A DNA stretch of 64,000 nt, taken from assembly GCA_016208305.1 (NCBI GenBank), contig JACQYI010000058.1:62001-126000 (forward strand), in the 5' to 3' direction. A program made the position numbers and the translations under genes. The notes under the pieces were generated by a model. It ran no database searches. It saw only the letters and a program-made list of their open reading frames with translations, and was not told where the DNA came from. Origin of the DNA: Oscillatoriophycideae cyanobacterium NC_groundwater_1537_Pr4_S-0.65um_50_18. GTDB taxonomy: Bacteria; Cyanobacteriota; Cyanobacteriia; Elainellales; Elainellaceae. Positions 54,824 through 62,356 of the stretch are shown piece by piece. Every line of letters begins with the position of its first letter. Position 1 is the first letter of the stretch.

Positions 54824-55561
54824 TCACGACACAACTGGAAGCATCTTTGCCATCATTTTTTCAAGCGCTTTGGGATCTTTCAGCAAATAGGCTGCTATTT
54901 CCTTAGCTTGTTCACCCGGATAGACATCCTCAACTTCATCGATCACGGCTTGCAGTGCATCTTGAACCACAACCTCAGGCGCAACTTTGGGGGGTGGAAA
55001 ATCCTTGCTCATCCCAGTGTCTACCGTGGCAGGCATCACTCCAACGACCAAAGTACCTTGAGCCGCGAGTTCTGCTCTCAGCCCCTGAGTCAGCAACAGA
55101 GCTGCTGCTTTCGAAGCGCTGTAAGATGCATTCATAGGAAGATTGACTTTCCCCAATATGCTCAGCATGTTGATCATGGCACCGCCCCCATTTGCCTTCA
55201 AAACTGGAGCAAAAGCACGGCATATTGTTAAGGTGCCAAAATAGTTCACTTCCATTTCGGCTCTGGCACTAGAGAGATCAGGCGCAGAAATAAATCCTTT
55301 GAGTAAACCAATTCCTGCATTGTTAATTAATAAGTTTACGTCACCGTAGTTCTTTGCCGCTGTTGCAACAGACTCCTCGTTGGTGATATCTAAGGGAATA
55401 AAAATAACGCGATCGGGAACGGTGATATCTGCGATCGACTTCAGGTTTCTGACTCCAGCATAAATACGGGCTACTCCAGCAGCCTGTAAGGCTTCAACGT
55501 AGTACTGTCCAATTCCCCCATTTGCGCCAGTGACTAGGGCGACTGAACCTTCAATTTGCAT
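54824..55561 (-). CDS. Short-chain dehydrogenase/reductase
   Basis: 245 residues from the ATG at 55561, with GGAG 8 bases upstream. The frame is open further but without family residues. Classical SDR motifs: cofactor loop TGANGGIG (about 12-19), NNAG (about 80), the catalytic Ser in MINMLSILGKVNLP, YSASKAA with Tyr and Lys. The residue after beta-2 (ARIYAGVRN) has Arg, favouring NADP(H). The substrate is unknown. The MITE-like element at 55677-55855 lies in its upstream region, between it and the divergent ArsR-family gene. Confidence 0.9.
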   Translation of the reverse strand: MQIEGSVALVTGANGGIGQYYVEALQAAGVARIYAGVRNLKSIADITVPDRVIFIPLDITNEESVATAAKNYGDVNLLINNAGIGLLKGFISAPDLSSARAEMEVNYFGTLTICRAFAPVLKANGGGAMINMLSILGKVNLPMNASYSASKAAALLLTQGLRAELAAQGTLVVGVMPATVDTGMSKDFPPPKVAPEVVVQDALQAVIDEVEDVYPGEQAKEIAAYLLKDPKALEKMMAKMLPVVS

Positions 55562-55676
55562 AGGTGACTCCAAGAATCTTAAATTAATAAATAATAAAAA
55601 TGTGAATATTTTGTGAATGCCCTGGTACGTAAGAAGCCTTGATAAAGCTGTGTCGCAGAACCGCAAAAAGGATAGA

Positions 55677-55855
55677 GGGCGCGTCTAGCAGTTGGGGGAA
55701 CCTCTAAATGTTACGAGAGTGGGAGGATGTTACGAGAGTGGGAGAATGTTACGAGAGTGGGAGGGTGGAATGATGCGATCGCCATTGTTCGCTCTCCCAT
55801 CATTCCACTCTCTCATCACTCAAAATATCTGTTCCCCTAACGACAAGATGCACCC
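55677..55855. mobile_element. MITE-like element, copy 2 (179 bp), with probable 9-bp target duplication
   Basis: Terminal inverted repeats of 25 bp (55677-55701 and 55831-55855) match at 19 positions, left end GGGCGCGTCTAGCAG. The flanks AAGGATAGA (left) and AAGGATGGA (right) differ at one base, as expected from an old 9-bp duplication. The interior is GA/TC-rich palindromic DNA. A 19-nt unit (ATGTTACGAGAGTGGGAGG) is present three times at 55708-55764 and once in copy 1, which accounts for the length difference. There is no coding capacity. Confidence 0.8.
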
Positions 55856-55980
55856 AAGGATGGATTGAGCAGATTCTATTTTCTCTAGCTTCAAAGTCCT
55901 CCTATTTTTTCCAAAAGCTGGATTTTGCGATCTTGCAATCTACGCATATCCTGTAAATCGATAAAGCAAACGGCACACCC

Positions 55981-56033
55981 TTGACATTTTTGAGTAGTGC
56001 ATTTACTCTAATCATAATTAACTGCGCGGTTAA
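55981..56033 (+). promoter_or_regulatory. Promoter and operator-like dyad of the ArsR-family gene
   Basis: TTGACA (55981-55986), 17-base spacer and TACTCT (56004-56009). Just downstream TTAAC-N6-GTTAA (56018-56033) forms a dyad, a typical ArsR-family autorepressor site, ending 19 bases before the start codon. Confidence 0.55.
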
Positions 56034-56052
56034 ATACTGTTTCCTATCTTCA

Positions 56053-56478
56053 ATGTCCACTGTTCACGAAGTTTCTCCTAAAGAGCATCAATTAAGCCTT
56101 ACTTTTGCTGCACTCGCTGACCCTACCCGTCGTGCCATTTTGGCTCATCTCTCTCAGGGTGAAGCCTCTGTCACTGAGCTAGCCCAACCGTTCGATATGA
56201 GTCTGCCTGCCATTTCCAAACATTTGAAAGTGCTAGAGCGTGCAGGATTGATTACCCGGAGTCGGGAAGCCCAATGGCGACCTTGCCAGCTAGAGGCTAA
56301 CCCGCTTAAGGATGTGGATCAATGGCTCGAACCATACCGTCAATTTTGGGAACAAAGTTTCGATCGCCTAGATGGCTATCTCCAGGAATTGCAAGCTCAG
56401 GAATTGCCAGCAGGGCAAGACAAAGTAGGACAAGAGAAAGCAGGACAAGAGAACGCAGAGCGTCAGCCCAAGATGTAA
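56053..56478 (+). CDS. ArsR-family transcriptional regulator
   Basis: 141 residues from the ATG at 56053 (MSTVHEVSPKEHQLSLTFAA). The winged-helix HTH at about 15-95 contains LADPTRRAILAHLSQGEASV, then MSLPAISKHLKVLERAGLIT. No metal-binding cysteines, so it belongs to the metal-independent branch (SdpR/PF12840-like, often autorepressors). The C-terminus ends in a repeat GQDKV-GQEKA-GQENA encoded by a 15-nt tandem array. It is divergent from the SDR gene and may control it. Confidence 0.87.
   Translation: MSTVHEVSPKEHQLSLTFAALADPTRRAILAHLSQGEASVTELAQPFDMSLPAISKHLKVLERAGLITRSREAQWRPCQLEANPLKDVDQWLEPYRQFWEQSFDRLDGYLQELQAQELPAGQDKVGQEKAGQENAERQPKM
56413..56457 (+). repeat. In-frame 15-nt tandem repeat at the ArsR C-terminus
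   Basis: Three units at 56413, 56428 and 56443, consensus GGACAAGAGAAAGCA, encode GQ(D/E)(K/N)(V/A) three times. Confidence 0.85.
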
Positions 56479-56621
56479 TATTTTGGTCTTGCAGAGAGAT
56501 CTGTTTCGGTATGCCGCCTCTGACCCGGAATGCGATCGCCCATCCCAACGATGACTCTCAAAGAATGGCCAGACGAGAGTTTCAGCAATGGGGCGATCGC
56601 AAGTCCCTGAAAACGTCAAAG

Positions 56622-56653
56622 TGACTGAGCTGGATCTGCCCCTTGCTCAGTCA
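56622..56653. terminator. 9-bp hairpin between convergent ArsR and FkbM genes
   Basis: TGACTGAGC (56622-56630) pairs exactly with GCTCAGTCA (56645-56653). Confidence 0.5.
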
Positions 56654-56675
56654 AAGGCTTAAAGCGGCTTAAAAA

Positions 56676-57446
56676 CTAAAAAGTATGGAATGCCTTACGG
56701 CTGGGCGCATGGAGATAGGCGATCGTATCCACTGAAACATGAATTAAGCTGTATCCTAACTGCGCCAAAAACGCAAAGCATTCTTTTTGGTCATCTAGAG
56801 ACAGCAGCGAATGTTCAAAATTAATAATGGCAGGTTTCATCACATCAAACGGAATCATCTTAATGATTTCAAAGTCATAGCCGATCGTATCAATCACTAG
56901 TAGATCGACCTGGTTGACGTGATGTTTTTCCAGCAGTGTTTGGAAGGTCAACGCAGGTAAGGGAATCGTTTCAACCAAAGATTCAATGTCGCCAGGCAAA
57001 TGCAAATCTTGCTTTTGACCACTTAACAAATCCAGCATCTTATCTCGATCTAAGCTGGCAATTTGGTAGCACCACATGGGTAACTGATACTGTCCGTCAT
57101 CTCGGATAGCATAGAAATTTGCAGTGCCGTTTTGTGCAGCAATTAAAGAGTTCTCAAAATCAAGCTGAGGGTGATCTCTATAGTTTTCTACCAGCCGCTT
57201 AAACATACTGGGCTGAGGCTCTACCAAAAGTCCACGCAGTCGATGTTTGTGAATTAACTCTGTAACAGGATCAGCGGTCTTACCATCATTGGCACCAATT
57301 TGCACAAAGAAAAGATCTTGATTCTGCTGCATATAATTTTGCAAAACCAGATCCAAAACATCAATGTAAGGCAGCTCGACAGAAGGGCGAATTTTAGAAA
57401 TCCGATAGCCTAACTGATTGGCAACTTGCTGAAGCACTTGTTTCAT
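56676..57446 (-). CDS. FkbM-family methyltransferase
   Basis: 256 residues. The SAM-binding motif FFVQIGANDGKTADPV is at about 46-60, then GLLVEPQPSMFKRLVENY with the acidic loop residue, and VDLLVIDTIGYDFEIIKMIP, typical of FkbM proteins that methylate sugars or lipids. The N-terminus is helical with no membrane segment. No glycan gene is adjacent; FkbM genes are often transferred singly. The gap 57447-57837 to the divergent AraC gene is AT-rich. Confidence 0.87.
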   Translation of the reverse strand: MKQVLQQVANQLGYRISKIRPSVELPYIDVLDLVLQNYMQQNQDLFFVQIGANDGKTADPVTELIHKHRLRGLLVEPQPSMFKRLVENYRDHPQLDFENSLIAAQNGTANFYAIRDDGQYQLPMWCYQIASLDRDKMLDLLSGQKQDLHLPGDIESLVETIPLPALTFQTLLEKHHVNQVDLLVIDTIGYDFEIIKMIPFDVMKPAIINFEHSLLSLDDQKECFAFLAQLGYSLIHVSVDTIAYLHAPSRKAFHTF

Positions 57447-57837
57447 AAAATTTAGTTTGAATGCTTAAATGAGTGTTAATAAGTCAAGCCGCTTCAACCT
57501 ACCAAAAGCTTGCAAGAAATCCAGGTTTTTTAGCTTGAAGTGTTAATTAATTCTTACTATCTTCATAGTTTCGACTATATCAAAATTAGATCTACATAAA
57601 GCTTTTAGCGTTGCTGATTTTAGATGGAATTTTCTCTAGATCGGCAATTTTAGTTCAAGTAAAATTAGAGTAAAACTATAACTATTTGCGTATTTACAAA
57701 ATCCCTCTTTTAAGGCTAAGGCACTACGTAATGAGGCTAAGACAAGTTATTTTTTGAAAGCCTTGTGTAGCGCCATACCGATGAATGACTAGGCAAGAAT
57801 TAGGCACAATAGAGGCATCCCTGAGCCGTGACAGGTC
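57447..57837. other. AT-rich divergent spacer (391 bp)
   Basis: No coding potential on either strand and no strong dyad. It must hold the promoters of both the FkbM and AraC-family genes; several TATAAT-like hexamers make a specific call impossible. Confidence 0.5.
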
Positions 57838-58770
57838 ATGAGAGAATCAAGCCAGCCCGTCAAACTACTGGATTATTGCCAAGAGAGTGCATCCGATCAG
57901 ATTGTTCCGAAACCTGCTGCTCTAAAGAGTATGGGTTGGCAGGGGATGCACCTTGAACTCCACCAGCAACCTACCTTTGCCACCGATGAACATCACCACA
58001 CAATGCATGTGTTGGCTTGCGGGCTGATGGATTCATCCAACCGGAATGCACCCGGAATGCGATCGCTCGATGGCAAGCAGTCCCGCGAAAGACGGGGTGC
58101 CGGAGATATTGCAATTATTCCAGCAGGAGCAACTCATTCCTGTAGTTGGGATACGCCTGCTCAATTTATGGTGCTGGCAGTTGAGCCAACTGTCCTGAAA
58201 CAAGTGGGGCAGGACTGGGTTAATCCTAACCAGATTGAACTGCTGCCCCGATTTATGAGCGAGTCAGATGCGTTTATCCAAAGCCTCTTTTCGACCCTCA
58301 AACGAGAGGCTGAGATCGGAGGAATGGGAAGTCATTTGCTGGTAGACAGTCTTAAAACAGCATTAGCCGTTCATTTGTTACGAGAGTACTGTGCGACTCG
58401 ACCCAAACTCTCCCGGTATCGAGGTGGCTTATCTCAAATCACGTTAGCTTTGGTGAAAGACTATATCAACGATCATCTCCATCAAGAATTGAAATTAGAG
58501 AGTCTGGCGGCGATCGCTCAAATCAGTCCCTATCATTTTCTTCGGCTGTTTAAGCAAAGTATGGGGATTACGCCTCATCAATATATTTTGCAGTGTCGGT
58601 TAAATCGGGCAACCCACCTTCTGCACCATAGCGAGTTGAGCATCGTCGAAATTGCGATCCGAACTGGCTTTTGTGATCAAAGTCATTTAACGCGATATTT
58701 CAAACGCATGACGGGTGCGACACCTAAACAACTCCTGCAATCCCGATCGCTTTCTAAAACCGCTTTGTGA
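57838..58770 (+). CDS. AraC-family regulator with N-terminal cupin domain
   Basis: 310 residues. The cupin-like sensor domain covers about 30-125 (FATDEHHHTMHVLACGLMDS; GDIAIIPAGATHSCSWDT). The two-helix-turn-helix DNA-binding domain is at about 205-305 (LKLESLAAIAQISPYHFLRL; IVEIAIRTGFCDQSHLTRYF). The sensor ligand is unknown. The gene is followed 116 bases later by a MAPEG-family gene in the same direction, possibly its target. Confidence 0.9.
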   Translation: MRESSQPVKLLDYCQESASDQIVPKPAALKSMGWQGMHLELHQQPTFATDEHHHTMHVLACGLMDSSNRNAPGMRSLDGKQSRERRGAGDIAIIPAGATHSCSWDTPAQFMVLAVEPTVLKQVGQDWVNPNQIELLPRFMSESDAFIQSLFSTLKREAEIGGMGSHLLVDSLKTALAVHLLREYCATRPKLSRYRGGLSQITLALVKDYINDHLHQELKLESLAAIAQISPYHFLRLFKQSMGITPHQYILQCRLNRATHLLHHSELSIVEIAIRTGFCDQSHLTRYFKRMTGATPKQLLQSRSLSKTAL

Positions 58771-58886
58771 TGGGCTTGACCCAAATCCACAGGATCGCAA
58801 GAATATCCCAAACCTCCGCAACTTTTTTCTAGAGTCTGGATGCACTGACTTCCTACAGTAGGAGCAGACTTTATGGGAGAAGAAAG

Positions 58887-59351
58887 ATGCAAATTGAACA
58901 ACAGGCAAATCTGGCGATCGCTGACAGCTTATCCGTCCTACCGATGACGGTTCCGCTGTGGGGACTAGTCTTGTTCATCCTTTGGACGATCGCAGTTGTG
59001 GTTTTCTTACTTGTCGTGAGAATTCGGCATTTAGCAGCAGGAGGCAGCCCTAAAGATTTTGGTTTAATGGATGATAAAAACTTGATGTGGCGCTTATTTC
59101 GAGTCCAGTCTAATTTGATCGAAAATCTGCCGCTGTATCTAGGAGTGGTGTTTCTCTTGACAGTAAGAGGGGTATCTGGAACTGCCGTCGATCTGGTAGT
59201 CAGCGTCTACATTACCTTCCGGCTTTTACACTCTGTTGTTCACATTATGGGGGCTGATCCAAGATTACGGATTTTGAGCTTAGCTATTCAATTCATTTGT
59301 TTGCTGGGTTTAATATTTATGGCAGTCTTGCAATTTACGCCTGGGTCTTAA
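58887..59351 (+). CDS. MAPEG-family membrane protein
   Basis: 154 residues with four membrane helices at about 20-45, 75-95, 100-118 and 130-148. The MAPEG signature is RLFRVQSNLIENLPLYLGV with the conserved R-x-x-x-N-x-x-E-x-x-P arrangement. MAPEG proteins (microsomal GST / eicosanoid branch) use glutathione in membranes for detoxification. GGGAGAAGAAAG before the ATG is the ribosome site. It converges on the XRE-type gene, with 15 bases between the stops. Confidence 0.9.
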   Translation: MQIEQQANLAIADSLSVLPMTVPLWGLVLFILWTIAVVVFLLVVRIRHLAAGGSPKDFGLMDDKNLMWRLFRVQSNLIENLPLYLGVVFLLTVRGVSGTAVDLVVSVYITFRLLHSVVHIMGADPRLRILSLAIQFICLLGLIFMAVLQFTPGS

Positions 59352-59366
59352 GGGCGAATGGTTTTC

Positions 59367-60203
59367 CTATCCCACAAGTTTCCAGTTGCGTTCTGTCGTT
59401 TCATCTGCGGGAAATAAACATTCAATCCTAAGTTCTTGCAGGGTAATGTCGTAGGGTGTCCCTAACGTGGCGATCGTAGAGAAAAATTGCAGATCCAAAT
59501 CCGCTCGTTTGAGATGAACGGTAAGCAACAGAGTGTTTTGGGCAAGTCGCTCAGACCCATGCCAAACCTCAGCAATACCCGGATAACGCATTAACTCATC
59601 TAGCAATGTTTTGGATTGTTCGCTTTCCCCTTCTGCGATCGCCTCTCGGTGCAGCCGTTGTAGCAAATGCCCTGAAAAATCCTCCCAGTTGACAACAAAC
59701 GGACGCAACCCCTGCGGATGAAACATTGCTCGCATGAGGTTGATTTTGCCATCTCGGTAGAAGTGAGTTTGTAGCTGCTCTGGGGAAATGAAAGCCGTCA
59801 GCAGCCGAGTTGCAGCCTTGTTGGTCAGGAGTAAATTCCAATAGCGATCGACCACAATTGCCGGGTAGGGTTCTTGCTGTTGCAGCATGAAATCAAGGGC
59901 TTTGCGAACGGAAGCCATTTCAGGAGCCGAGAGATCGGTCTCTGCATGAATTGGGGCAAATCCAGCCGTCGTCAGCATCAGGTTTTGCTGTCTCAACGGA
60001 ATTTCTAGAACATCCGCCAATTGCAGCACCATTTCTCGACTGGGTTTGGCACGTCCCGATTCGAGAAAGCTGATATGACGTTGAGACACTTGACTGGTGA
60101 CAGCTAAATCAAGCTGGCTGAAACCCCTTTGGCTGCGCCATTGCTTCAGCAGCAGTCCAAATGAGTCAAGTTGGCGATCGGGGGTATGGGTCTGTTGTGG
60201 CAT
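59367..60203 (-). CDS. XRE-family regulator with MmyB-like ligand domain
   Basis: 278 residues. The HTH_31/XRE domain at about 10-70 contains LLKQWRSQRGFSQLDLAVTS, then RHISFLESGRAKPSREM. The MmyB-type PAS-like domain at about 105-270 has QQQEPYPAIVVDRYWNLLLT, then NLMRAMFHPQGLRPFVVNWE and TLGTPYDITLQELRIECLFP. Such regulators often control adjacent reductase or efflux genes in response to a small, perhaps lipid-like molecule. The divergent gene's promoter region carries a perfect dyad (60221-60237) 18 bases from this start. Confidence 0.9.
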   Translation of the reverse strand: MPQQTHTPDRQLDSFGLLLKQWRSQRGFSQLDLAVTSQVSQRHISFLESGRAKPSREMVLQLADVLEIPLRQQNLMLTTAGFAPIHAETDLSAPEMASVRKALDFMLQQQEPYPAIVVDRYWNLLLTNKAATRLLTAFISPEQLQTHFYRDGKINLMRAMFHPQGLRPFVVNWEDFSGHLLQRLHREAIAEGESEQSKTLLDELMRYPGIAEVWHGSERLAQNTLLLTVHLKRADLDLQFFSTIATLGTPYDITLQELRIECLFPADETTERNWKLVG

Positions 60204-60220
60204 GAAAAAATCTGAGTTTG

Positions 60221-60237
60221 ATTACCTGGCAGGTAAT
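60221..60237. promoter_or_regulatory. Operator-like palindrome ATTACCT-GGC-AGGTAAT
   Basis: Perfect 7-bp arms with a 3-nt centre in the 90-bp space between the XRE/MmyB gene and the divergent DUF2834 gene. It is the natural candidate for the regulator's own binding site. Confidence 0.75.
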
Positions 60238-60293
60238 TGCTTCAATTATCTGCTTTCTGCATGATAAAAGCATACCGAATGGAGGTAAACCTG

Positions 60294-60659
60294 ATGTTGA
60301 AATCAACGACTGTCTCGACAACGCCAATACTTCACTCAAGGAAGTCTATTTATTTACTCCTGACGATCGTCGGTACGATTATTCCCTGGTTCTGGCTGTT
60401 GCAAGATCCGGCTGCGCTTTTGTCTCCAAGCTTGTTTTTACAAAAAACATTTGTGAATAACATTGCAACGACCTGGGCAAGTGATTTGATTCTTTCAGCG
60501 ATCGCTTTCTTTTACTTTGCCTGGATTGAATTGAAGCGACTGCAAGTTTCTCGGTCATGGATCATCTTGTACATCGGTTTGACCTTTGGCGTAGGGCTTT
60601 GCTGTTCTCTCCCCTACTTTCTGTACCGCCGAGAGCAATGGCTGCATGAAAAAGCTTGA
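60294..60659 (+). CDS. DUF2834 family membrane protein
   Basis: 121 residues from the ATG at 60294, set by GGAGG (60281-60285) 8 bases upstream. Three membrane helices lie at about 18-38, 58-78 and 88-110. The segment IGTIIPWFWLL-like (TIVGTIIPWFWLLQDP) and FFYFAWIELKRLQVSRSW fit DUF2834. Function unknown. Its last 14 bases overlap the GNAT gene, so the two are co-transcribed. The operator dyad upstream suggests control by the divergent XRE/MmyB regulator. Confidence 0.82.
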   Translation: MLKSTTVSTTPILHSRKSIYLLLTIVGTIIPWFWLLQDPAALLSPSLFLQKTFVNNIATTWASDLILSAIAFFYFAWIELKRLQVSRSWIILYIGLTFGVGLCCSLPYFLYRREQWLHEKA

Positions 60660-61173
60660 GCCGGGGTATCAAATCCGCTCTGCTCACATTGAGGAACTTC
60701 CTTTACTGTCTGGTATCGAACTATCAGCGGCGAGGCTGTTCCTCAATACGCCCTATTCATTTCTAGTTCAGGCTGACCCCTTACCCTTAGACTATGTGCA
60801 GCAACGATTTGCAGCAGGACAAGTCTGGGTTGCGGCTGATTTGCATAACAGGATTGTGGGTTATGCCGTGACTCAGGAGGTAGATGCCACCCTCTACCTC
60901 CAACAGATTGATGTTGAGCCTGCTCATGCACGCAGAGGGATTGGATCGGCGTTGGTGATGATAGTTCTGGCCTGGGCGAAACTTCAAGGCTATGCCTTTC
61001 TGTCCTTGTCCACTTTTCGAGATATTCCCTGGAATGCACCTTTTTATTCAAAGCTGGGATTTTGTCCGCTCGATGAATCCAACCTAACACCAGGGTTTCA
61101 GCAAATTCGGTTGCAAGAGGCTGAAGCGGGATTGCCTATAACGGAGCGAGTCATTATGCAGCGTGAGTTGTAG
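60646..61173 (+). CDS. GNAT-family N-acetyltransferase
   Basis: 175 residues. The acetyl-CoA-binding motif A VEPAHARRGIGSALV is at about 94-108, preceded by GYAVTQEVDATLYLQQIDVE and followed by FLSLSTFRDIPWNAPFYSKL with the usual Tyr. The substrate (amine, aminoglycoside-like or peptide) is unknown. Its start overlaps the DUF2834 gene. Confidence 0.9.
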   Translation: MKKLEPGYQIRSAHIEELPLLSGIELSAARLFLNTPYSFLVQADPLPLDYVQQRFAAGQVWVAADLHNRIVGYAVTQEVDATLYLQQIDVEPAHARRGIGSALVMIVLAWAKLQGYAFLSLSTFRDIPWNAPFYSKLGFCPLDESNLTPGFQQIRLQEAEAGLPITERVIMQREL

Positions 61174-61233
61174 CGGTACTCACAGCGACAAGAACGTCTG
61201 AAGTAGCGTGGCTAGGGCTATATCCCAAACGGA

Positions 61234-61272
61234 TTGACAGGTCTTTGTCAATATGACATAATGCTGTCATAT
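61234..61272 (+). promoter_or_regulatory. MarR promoter with overlapping operator; mRNA probably leaderless
   Basis: TTGACA (61234-61239), 17-base spacer, CATAAT (61257-61262). The perfect dyad ATATGACA-N6-TGTCATAT (61251-61272) covers the -10 box and the first two bases of the ATG at 61271. Transcription should start at about 61269, leaving almost no 5' leader. Confidence 0.75.
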
Positions 61273-61735
61273 GAGTGAGCCGAGCGCTAATGGTAGTACC
61301 TTCACTGAACTCATCCTTGAGGTCTTTCGGTTGAATGGGCTTTTGTTAGAAGCGGGCGATCGCTTGACCCATCCGGTTGGGTTAAGTAGCGCCCGCTGGC
61401 AGGTGCTTGGTGTCGTAGAACATCAGCCTACATCCGTTGCCCATGTCGCTCGTATCATGGGGCTAAGCCGCCAAAGTGTTCAACAAACGGCTAATGCTTT
61501 GGCCGCCGACGGATTTATCATCTACACCGACAATCCTCACCATCGTCGTGCCAAATTAATGACTCTGACACCTAAGGGTCGTAAAGCGCTGGATTATGTG
61601 CAGCACTGTCAGGTAGATTGGGCAAATCAAGTCGGTGATGCACTGTCATTAGAGGCGTTAAGGACTGCCGTTACAGTTTTACGACAGCTAGAAAAACACC
61701 TCGAAATGCACAAGCCTGATGTTCTGGACGAGTAA
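61271..61735 (+). CDS. MarR-family transcriptional regulator
   Basis: 154 residues. The winged-helix core at about 30-115 contains SSARWQVLGVVEHQPTSVAH, then VARIMGLSRQSVQQTANALA and the wing DNPHHRRAKLMTLTPKGR. MarR proteins repress their own and neighbouring genes until a phenolic or other ligand is bound. There is no Shine-Dalgarno sequence, consistent with a leaderless message. A VOC-family gene begins 38 bases downstream and is likely in the same operon and regulon. Confidence 0.92.
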   Translation: MSEPSANGSTFTELILEVFRLNGLLLEAGDRLTHPVGLSSARWQVLGVVEHQPTSVAHVARIMGLSRQSVQQTANALAADGFIIYTDNPHHRRAKLMTLTPKGRKALDYVQHCQVDWANQVGDALSLEALRTAVTVLRQLEKHLEMHKPDVLDE

Positions 61736-61773
61736 TGATACTTACCGCCCATTGTTTCATTGAGGAAAGAACG

Positions 61774-62202
61774 ATGAAAATTACCGCTTCAGCCCTTTCA
61801 CTCAACGTGGATGATGTCACGGCATCCGCTACGTTTGTGAAGCAACACTTTGGCTTCAGCGAACAGATGTCAGCCGATGGCTTTGTATCCCTTTCTAGGG
61901 AGGATGCGGGATTCAATCTGGTTTTCCTGAGAACGGGGTTGAAAAGCTTTAAACCCATCCACATGCGTGAACATCGGGCAGATGGCCTGCTGATTGCGTT
62001 TGTAGTGAATGACATTGATACTGAATATGCGCGACTTCAGGCCGAAGGTGTACCGATCACGACCCCGATTGAGACTGAACCTTGGGGGGAACGATTTTTT
62101 CAAGTGACAGACCCCAATGGTGTTGTGATTCAACTGGTTGAGTGGATGACCCAACCTGATCAATCCCAACCGGATCAATCGGATCAACAGAGTGCTGCGT
62201 GA
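61774..62202 (+). CDS. VOC-family (glyoxalase/bleomycin-resistance-like) protein
   Basis: 142 residues from the ATG at 61774, fixed by GAGGAAAG at about 61760. An ATG at 61735 overlapping the MarR stop would add 13 residues. The betaalphabetabetabeta modules are visible (VDDVTASATFVKQHFGFSEQ; AFVVNDIDTEYARLQAEGVP; TDPNGVVIQLVEW), with a Glu/His-type metal site in the second half. Such proteins bind or detoxify small molecules; co-operon with MarR suggests a resistance role. The C-terminus is Gln-rich (QPDQSQPDQSDQQS), from a 15-nt repeat. Confidence 0.88.
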   Translation: MKITASALSLNVDDVTASATFVKQHFGFSEQMSADGFVSLSREDAGFNLVFLRTGLKSFKPIHMREHRADGLLIAFVVNDIDTEYARLQAEGVPITTPIETEPWGERFFQVTDPNGVVIQLVEWMTQPDQSQPDQSDQQSAA

Positions 62203-62356
62203 ACGCATTTAGTTTTTGTTTCTCTGGCGCACTGTCACCCTTTTCTCTATGGGGTTCAGGAGCATTCATAGACACAGCACCGAATTGAAATTGGCGGTTT
62301 TGGCTTACCTACAGCAATTATCCCTCTGCGTTAGAGCTTCAGCATCAGAGAATTCT

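Noticed and set aside
56322-56624. Overlapping frames around the end of the ArsR gene
   Set aside because: They arise from the 15-nt repeat and the HIP1-rich spacer and carry no family signal.
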